A stretch of 64,000 nucleotides of DNA from Perca fluviatilis. Lineage: Eukaryota > Chordata > Actinopteri > Perciformes > Percidae. A program made the translations under genes and the position numbers. Under the pieces are notes generated by a model, which ran no database searches, was not told where the DNA came from, and saw only the letters and a program-made list of their open reading frames with translations. The stretch spans positions 38,390,665 to 38,454,664 of the forward strand of contig NC_053112.1 of the NCBI RefSeq assembly GCF_010015445.1. The letters are read 5' to 3'. Every line of letters begins with the position of its first letter. The stretch's first letter is position 1. Positions 59,095-64,000 of this stretch are shown one piece after another.

Positions 59095-59427
59095 GAACGG
59101 GTTCATATGTTATCGTACGGAAACTTATGCACAACAAGTCGTATGATATCATAGGATTTTACTACGACGGCGGCGGCCATTCGTGTGACGACCGGTCACG
59201 TGACAGTTAAGTGTAGTGGTCTTTACAGTTAAATCTAGCCGAGAAAAGGGGACTGTGAGCTGGCCGCAGAGCACTGTGAGGTTACGGTCGTTTCAGAGGC
59301 TGTTACAGTTGAGTTTAGCCGACAAAAGGTGACGACAGACGACAGTTAAGTTTAGGCACCAAAACGACTAGTTAAGATTAGGAAAAAGATTGTGGTTTAG
59401 GTTAAAACACCAGTCTCTTAAGTAGTA
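59095..59427 (+). repeat. Dispersed repeat family C, copy 3
   Basis: Plus-strand copy matching the inverse of 41,440-41,790 (TGCACAACAAGTCGTATGAT, AGCTGGCCGCAGAGCACTGT, GGTTACGGTCGTTTC). It continues into the GTTTAGGCACCAAAACGACT phrase shared with 40,070. The family resumes after the hAT insertion at 59,843. Confidence 0.7.
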
Positions 59428-59435
59428 CTCCCGGG

Positions 59436-59834
59436 TAGGGTTGGGTATCGTTTGTTGTTTTTCCGATACCGGTGCTAAAACGCTACTTTTAAAAACGGTG
59501 CCGGTGCCTGAACCGATACTTAAAAAAAAATAAGGTAATAGGGAATAGGGTGTTTTACAATAACTTTGAATGCACCACGAGGCTTACTAGTTTCAAGTGA
59601 ACGCACCGTCTGTGTGGTTTTTCCGAAAAAGGCAGCTGCACACTGCTTAACGTTATGCTGTTGGAATCCTCTACAGTGAAATACAGACACACTTTACACC
59701 GTTTAGCTGTCAGCATTGTAACCGTGTTTAATCCAGCTGCTAGCTAACGGTAAGTGAGGCACCGAAATCCACGTTGTGATTCGGTCCGGTAGATACCGGT
59801 CGTTTAAGCACCGGGTTTCGGTCCCCCAACACTA
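59436..59834. mobile_element. hAT MITE with perfect 8-bp target duplication
   Basis: Ends TAGGGTTGGGTATCG and the inverse of TAGTGTTGGGGGACCG. Perfect CTCCCGGG duplications lie at 59428-59435 and 59835-59842. 399 bp, non-coding. It is inserted into repeat family C. Confidence 0.8.
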
Positions 59835-60170
59835 CTCCCGGGACACAAACATGGTTTCCTGGGTGAAAGTCTTCTGTTTTCCCCTTAGCTTCTTCCGGGA
59901 CACAAACTCCGCTCACCCGCTGGAAAGCTCTGTGTTATAGGACCTACCCATCCACCCGGGGTATCCACTCCGTATGCAGACCACGGCCCTCTTATACAGC
60001 AGCAGTCAGTGTGGTGCATACAGTAATAACTATGTGGAATACATACAGATTACAGTGCATTACTTTTTGTATATATTTGTACGAATGGTTCATGAGAACA
60101 AGACTGCACATACTAACAATCATGTCTGGCTCGGATTCACACATACAGAATAGATGTGTTCATGTTAGCA

Positions 60171-60182
60171 CACACACACACA

Positions 60183-60235
<53 letters not shown>
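60171..60235 (+). repeat. CA microsatellite
   Basis: About 65 bp of CA with one TA interruption at 60189. Open frames of Thr/His here are artefacts. Confidence 0.95.
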
Positions 60236-60238
<3 letters not shown>

Positions 60239-60700
60239 GCTATGTTATCACCAAATGTGATACCTGTGAAACGATTAACATCAGGGTATTTATTCAAATC
60301 TAGACATCAAACACATTCTTTCTTCTTTTTTATCTCCACAGATCACAGAAGTTACTGTCAGGGGAGAAAGGCGCCTTCCGATCAAGTCGGCGTCCAGCGT
60401 GGCTGGCCAAACAAGGCTCGCGCTTTCAGCCCCCCCCCCCCCGCCGCTGTCTTTCATCATTTACAGAGGGAGCGTGCCGCTCCAGAGCCGTCCTCGGCCA
60501 GAACAAGGCCGCTTACTGTCAGGCGGACAATGGACAGTAGAGCTGGAGGTGGCAGTGGACTCATTGTGAAGCATGATGTCACCGACATCAGACCCTGACA
60601 CTGCCAGACACCAAGCAGAGGGTCAGCGGGTCAAGATGGTGAAATGGTAACAGTGACGCAGGGCTGTAGGGTTGAGGGGGCTGAGGGGACATGAGTGGAG

Positions 60701-60702
<2 letters not shown>

Positions 60703-60780
<78 letters not shown>
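60703..60780 (+). repeat. Long GT microsatellite
   Basis: About 39 uninterrupted GT units, the longest dinucleotide run in the window and so probably polymorphic. Confidence 0.97.
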
Positions 60781-60784
<4 letters not shown>

Positions 60785-61866
60785 ACATGTGTTCATGGTA
60801 CAGCTGAAAGAAATCCACACTCTTAGCAAAAATACAAGCAGTCATGCATGGAAACAGGAGGAATGAAAGAGATCCAGACCAGAGAGACAGCAGCTGAGCG
60901 TTTGAACTAGTGCATTGTGGGGATGCCATCTGATGGTGAACTCTGCATAGGCACATTGTGTCAGTGCACAGCAACTATGTTGTCACCCTATTTAACTCTC
61001 ACAAAGGCAGTTAACCCTTCCAACCAGGAGTTAGACGCAGTATTCACCACTCCACACCAATGTTCCATCTATGAGCAACGCCCTAGCATACCAGGTTCAA
61101 GCTTCTGCTTTTGTCACGTGAACAACAATACAGAAGTAGTCGTTGGCAATGGAAATCTTAGGTCTCAGGCACCTCCAACAATGCTCATTCAATAACTTAA
61201 AGGCCCAGTGTGTAACACGTTTAGTTGTTCATTATCAAAATCTGTGTTACCCGTTCACAAACTTTTTTTTTTTACCTTTTTCATGAATATTTACCTCCAC
61301 CATCAATTCCAAGTATTCCTTTTGGCTTGAAATTTTACATTTGCATTCTCATGAACTGGGGTAGACGCTCCATATTCATGCTCCATCTTGAAATACGTTA
61401 GCCGGTAAGGGACATACAGGACATACTGCTCCGCCTTTCACGTTTTCTCTGTCACATGATAAACTCTCAGGTGCTGCTAATGCTGCTAATGGGTATCATA
61501 GCTTCCCGGCCCCGGCAAGTTTGAAGAAGGAAACATGGAGGACCACATGTATTCAAAATCCAAATTTCAGGAACAGGAGTCTTCTTCTTTGCCCAGAAAA
61601 AGAAAAAGGAGATAGAAAAGAGCAAGAGACCGGCTTTTTGAAGCGTGAAGGCTAGCGTAGCTGTAATACCTACTTTGATCTGCGTGGTGCGAGAGAGTTG
61701 ATTGTGATATATGATCTCAACGCTAGATGGGAGAAATTCTTACACATTGGACCTTTAAACTTAAACTTAAAAAACACAAAAGTAAAAGCCAAATCTGATT
61801 CTAAGGCAAAACAAATAGTGCAAGTTAAGATATAGGGCTAAAATATGAAATGAGTAAAATCTCAAA

Positions 61867-61869
<3 letters not shown>

Positions 61870-61929
<60 letters not shown>
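61870..61929 (+). repeat. AT microsatellite
   Basis: About 30 uninterrupted AT units, perfectly self-complementary. Confidence 0.96.
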
Positions 61930-61930
<1 letters not shown>

Positions 61931-61999
61931 GCATTAATTATTTTTTAATCGCATGCCGCCATTTATTAATTTATTTTCACTTCACTCAGCTTCGCGTCG

Positions 62000-62643
62000 T
62001 GCCTAACAGGCTACTATTTTGACCCTTTGCCGCACTTTGCCATACTTCCTCGTAACACATCCTGCTGCTGCAGGAATAGCAACGCGGATTTTGGTGCCTC
62101 ATTCCAGTGCCACTGATATGCCTGCGCTGCTCTCTGATGCTCTGAAACAGACGTTACAGGCAACAGAAACATTGCTGCACGTGACGCTAGTTAACACTAC
62201 ACTCAACAGCAGCTAACGTTAGCCTACCACTAGCTAGTAGCTGGAACGGTGTAAAGTGTGTCTGTATTTCACTGTAGAGGATTCCGACACTGGGATGTAA
62301 CAATCTGCAGCTGCTGTTCAATGAAACTGGCCTCATGGTGCATTCAAAGTTATTGTTAAATGCCCTTTTCCCATCTGGTGGTTGATTTTGTAGTTCAACA
62401 GCTATTTACTAGTGAAATAAGTTATTGTTATAGTTATTAAATTATTATTAAATCATTTACTTTTGACCATATGGCCGTAGCAATAAACAAGGCGTTCTTT
62501 AATGTCACCAACTGTTGTTTAGTACCCTTCTTTTTTTTTACTTTCTTAAAAAGACTCGGTTCAGGCACCGTTAAGGCACCGGTACCATTTTAAAAGTACC
62601 GCTTTAGCACCGGTATCCAAACCACACAAAACCCAACCCTAAT
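62000..62643 (-). mobile_element. Related, longer hAT-like element in opposite orientation
   Basis: The right edge ...CAAAACCCAACCCTAA is the inverse of a TTAGGGTTGGG start. The interior shares GAAATACAGACACACTTTAC-type sequence with 59,436-59,834 in inverted orientation (see TGTCTGTATTTCACTGTAGA at 62,260). The left edge is not defined. Confidence 0.5.
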
Positions 62644-62902
62644 ATTGACTCTAGATTCAAATGTATGACTATATTCACACATTTTTCTTTTGTTTACAGT
62701 AAATAAATAAATAATAAAAAAATACAAATCTTAAAATCAAGTTCATAAAGTAACTTTCTTTGCATTCATTTGATTCCCAATCAAGATACACTGGTAAGAA
62801 TTGCTTTCCATTGTTAATATGTATTATGTAATATTCTAAAATGCAAAATAATAGAATTTTAATCATGTGATAAAACAATAATATATATATACTTATTTAA
62901 CT

Positions 62903-62965
62903 AACTAACTAACCCTTTATTTGTATAGCACCTTTAAAAACAATAGTTTACAAAGTACTTTGACA
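62903..62965 (-). mobile_element. L2-like LINE 3' end fragment
   Basis: On the minus strand it reads AAAGTACTTTGTAAAC ... GGTGCTATACAAATAAAGGG, the 3'-terminal motif of L2-type LINEs as at 35,690. Only the end is kept. Confidence 0.5.
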
Positions 62966-63098
62966 GAGGGAACAAAAGCACATACAAATCAACACACATA
63001 CCCATATGTACACATCATTGGAAACATCGTGGAACAGTGGAACATCGTGGATATAGACAACAAAGTGATTCAAAAGAAGTCACTGATTCAGCAAACCT

Positions 63099-63100
<2 letters not shown>

Positions 63101-63172
<72 letters not shown>
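63101..63172 (+). repeat. TA microsatellite
   Basis: About 36 TA units; open frames of Tyr/Ile reading through it on both strands are artefacts. Confidence 0.96.
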
Positions 63173-63177
<5 letters not shown>

Positions 63178-63491
63178 TAGGTAAAGTAACATGTGATGAG
63201 TTCAGAGCACTGTGGGATAAAAAGGTATAACAAAGCTGTTCCTGAGCCTGGTGGTGAAGGACCGGACACTTCAGTACGGTCAGACCGGCTCAGCAGGCAG
63301 AACAGTTTGTGGCTGCTACTAATCAATCACTCAAACCCTTTCACGCATTAATTTACTCATAAATGTCAACACATAGTTTTGTTTGCTGGCTCCACCGTGG
63401 CCTATCAGGTGTAATAACCTCGACCTTTATAGCCTGTACTAGGCTGCAGGATGAGTTTTACATGTATTAGTTCCTTTCCCAGTTTGTCTCA

Positions 63492-63492
63492 G

Positions 63493-63529
<37 letters not shown>

Positions 63530-63600
63530 TAATAATAATAATGATTTTATTCATATAGCACTTAGAGCATTAAGCACTAAGATGACAAGGTTTACAGGAC
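63492..63600 (-). mobile_element. L2-like LINE 3' end with ATT-repeat tail
   Basis: The minus strand has AGTGCTATATGAATAAAATC followed by an (ATT)n tail (63494-63540). Such tails are typical of L2-type retroposition. Confidence 0.5.
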
Positions 63601-64000
63601 ATGAATTAGGAATCAGAAACCCATGTAAGCCTCCCCTCCACCCCATGACATACAACAATTACATGAGATTCACACATTTCAAGCAGCACTTCATAAAACA
63701 GTGACAGTGTATGACAGAATATCAATAACAGACACATGTATGGAAATGCATCTAAAAATACTAAAATGATAATACAAATCAAGCATAATTTATATACGTA
63801 ATGACCAAATAAAACCATTAAAAAAGGGAGCAAAAAGAGGAAATGTGCAGTGCTGTGAGAATGGAAAAGAAGACATAGTTAAGTGTAGGCCATCTTGTAA
63901 AAAGGAGTTTTTAGATAACACAATTGAATCATGATTTAAGACTTTGAGAGGTACATTGAACAGTTTTAGAGATTTCACGAAAGAGCACAGCAGGGTACAA

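Noticed and set aside
60011..60235. Long Thr/His open frame at the CA repeat
   Set aside because: Dinucleotide repeats are open in several frames; no coding evidence.
60350..60598. Possible last exon on the plus strand after TATCTCCACAG, with two open frames (one ending MDSRAGGGSGLIVKHDVTDI RP)
   Set aside because: Two frames are open because of GC content; neither resembles a protein I know, and no upstream exon was found.

Overview
This window is vertebrate nuclear DNA, almost certainly from a ray-finned fish and probably a percomorph-type teleost. The evidence is a multi-exon gene with GT-AG introns, abundant CA/GT, CT/GA and AT microsatellites, fish-type Tc1/mariner and hAT elements, L2-like LINE remnants and a tRNA-derived SINE. 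No prokaryotic features, CRISPR arrays, rRNA genes or free-standing tRNA genes were seen.

The one gene recognised with confidence is axin2, on the minus strand. Ten coding exons can be joined base by base from the ATG at 22733 to the TAA at 8893. They give a 2,364-nt reading frame of 787 residues with every exon phase matching. The order of parts is a tankyrase-binding motif, an RGS domain (APC binding), a GSK3-binding region, a beta-catenin-binding helix, a His-rich linker and a C-terminal DIX domain. A non-coding exon 1 with a promoter is proposed near 24.3-24.7 kb. Consensus TCF/LEF sites cluster in the promoter and intron 1, as expected for a gene that is both a brake on Wnt/beta-catenin signalling and its transcriptional target. 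The 3' UTR probably runs from 8892 to about 7.1 kb.

Layout: 0-7 kb is a transposon graveyard downstream of axin2, where a Tc1-like element is split by a hAT element and a second hAT MITE carries a nested repeat. 7.1-24.7 kb is axin2. 24.7-29.8 kb is unique-looking upstream DNA. 29.8-64 kb is mostly repeats: a SINE with clear target duplications, several MITEs, L2-like LINE fragments, a 3.4-kb inverted repeat, a microsatellite-bearing tandem duplication and long dinucleotide runs. One 50-nt exon-like block (48021-48070, minus) has good splice signals but no recognised gene.

Most interesting points: (1) an open, GC-rich, exon-like block in axin2 intron 4 with splice sites whose phases equal those of exon 4, so it could be a mutually exclusive or alternative first exon; (2) the 3.4-kb inverted repeat at 48.5-51.9 kb; (3) a 61-bp patch at 38.7 kb that copies the junction of a nested MITE pair located 6 kb away; (4) several dated nesting events with exact target-site duplications. 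All assignments come from reading the sequence and from memory of the families; no database search was run.
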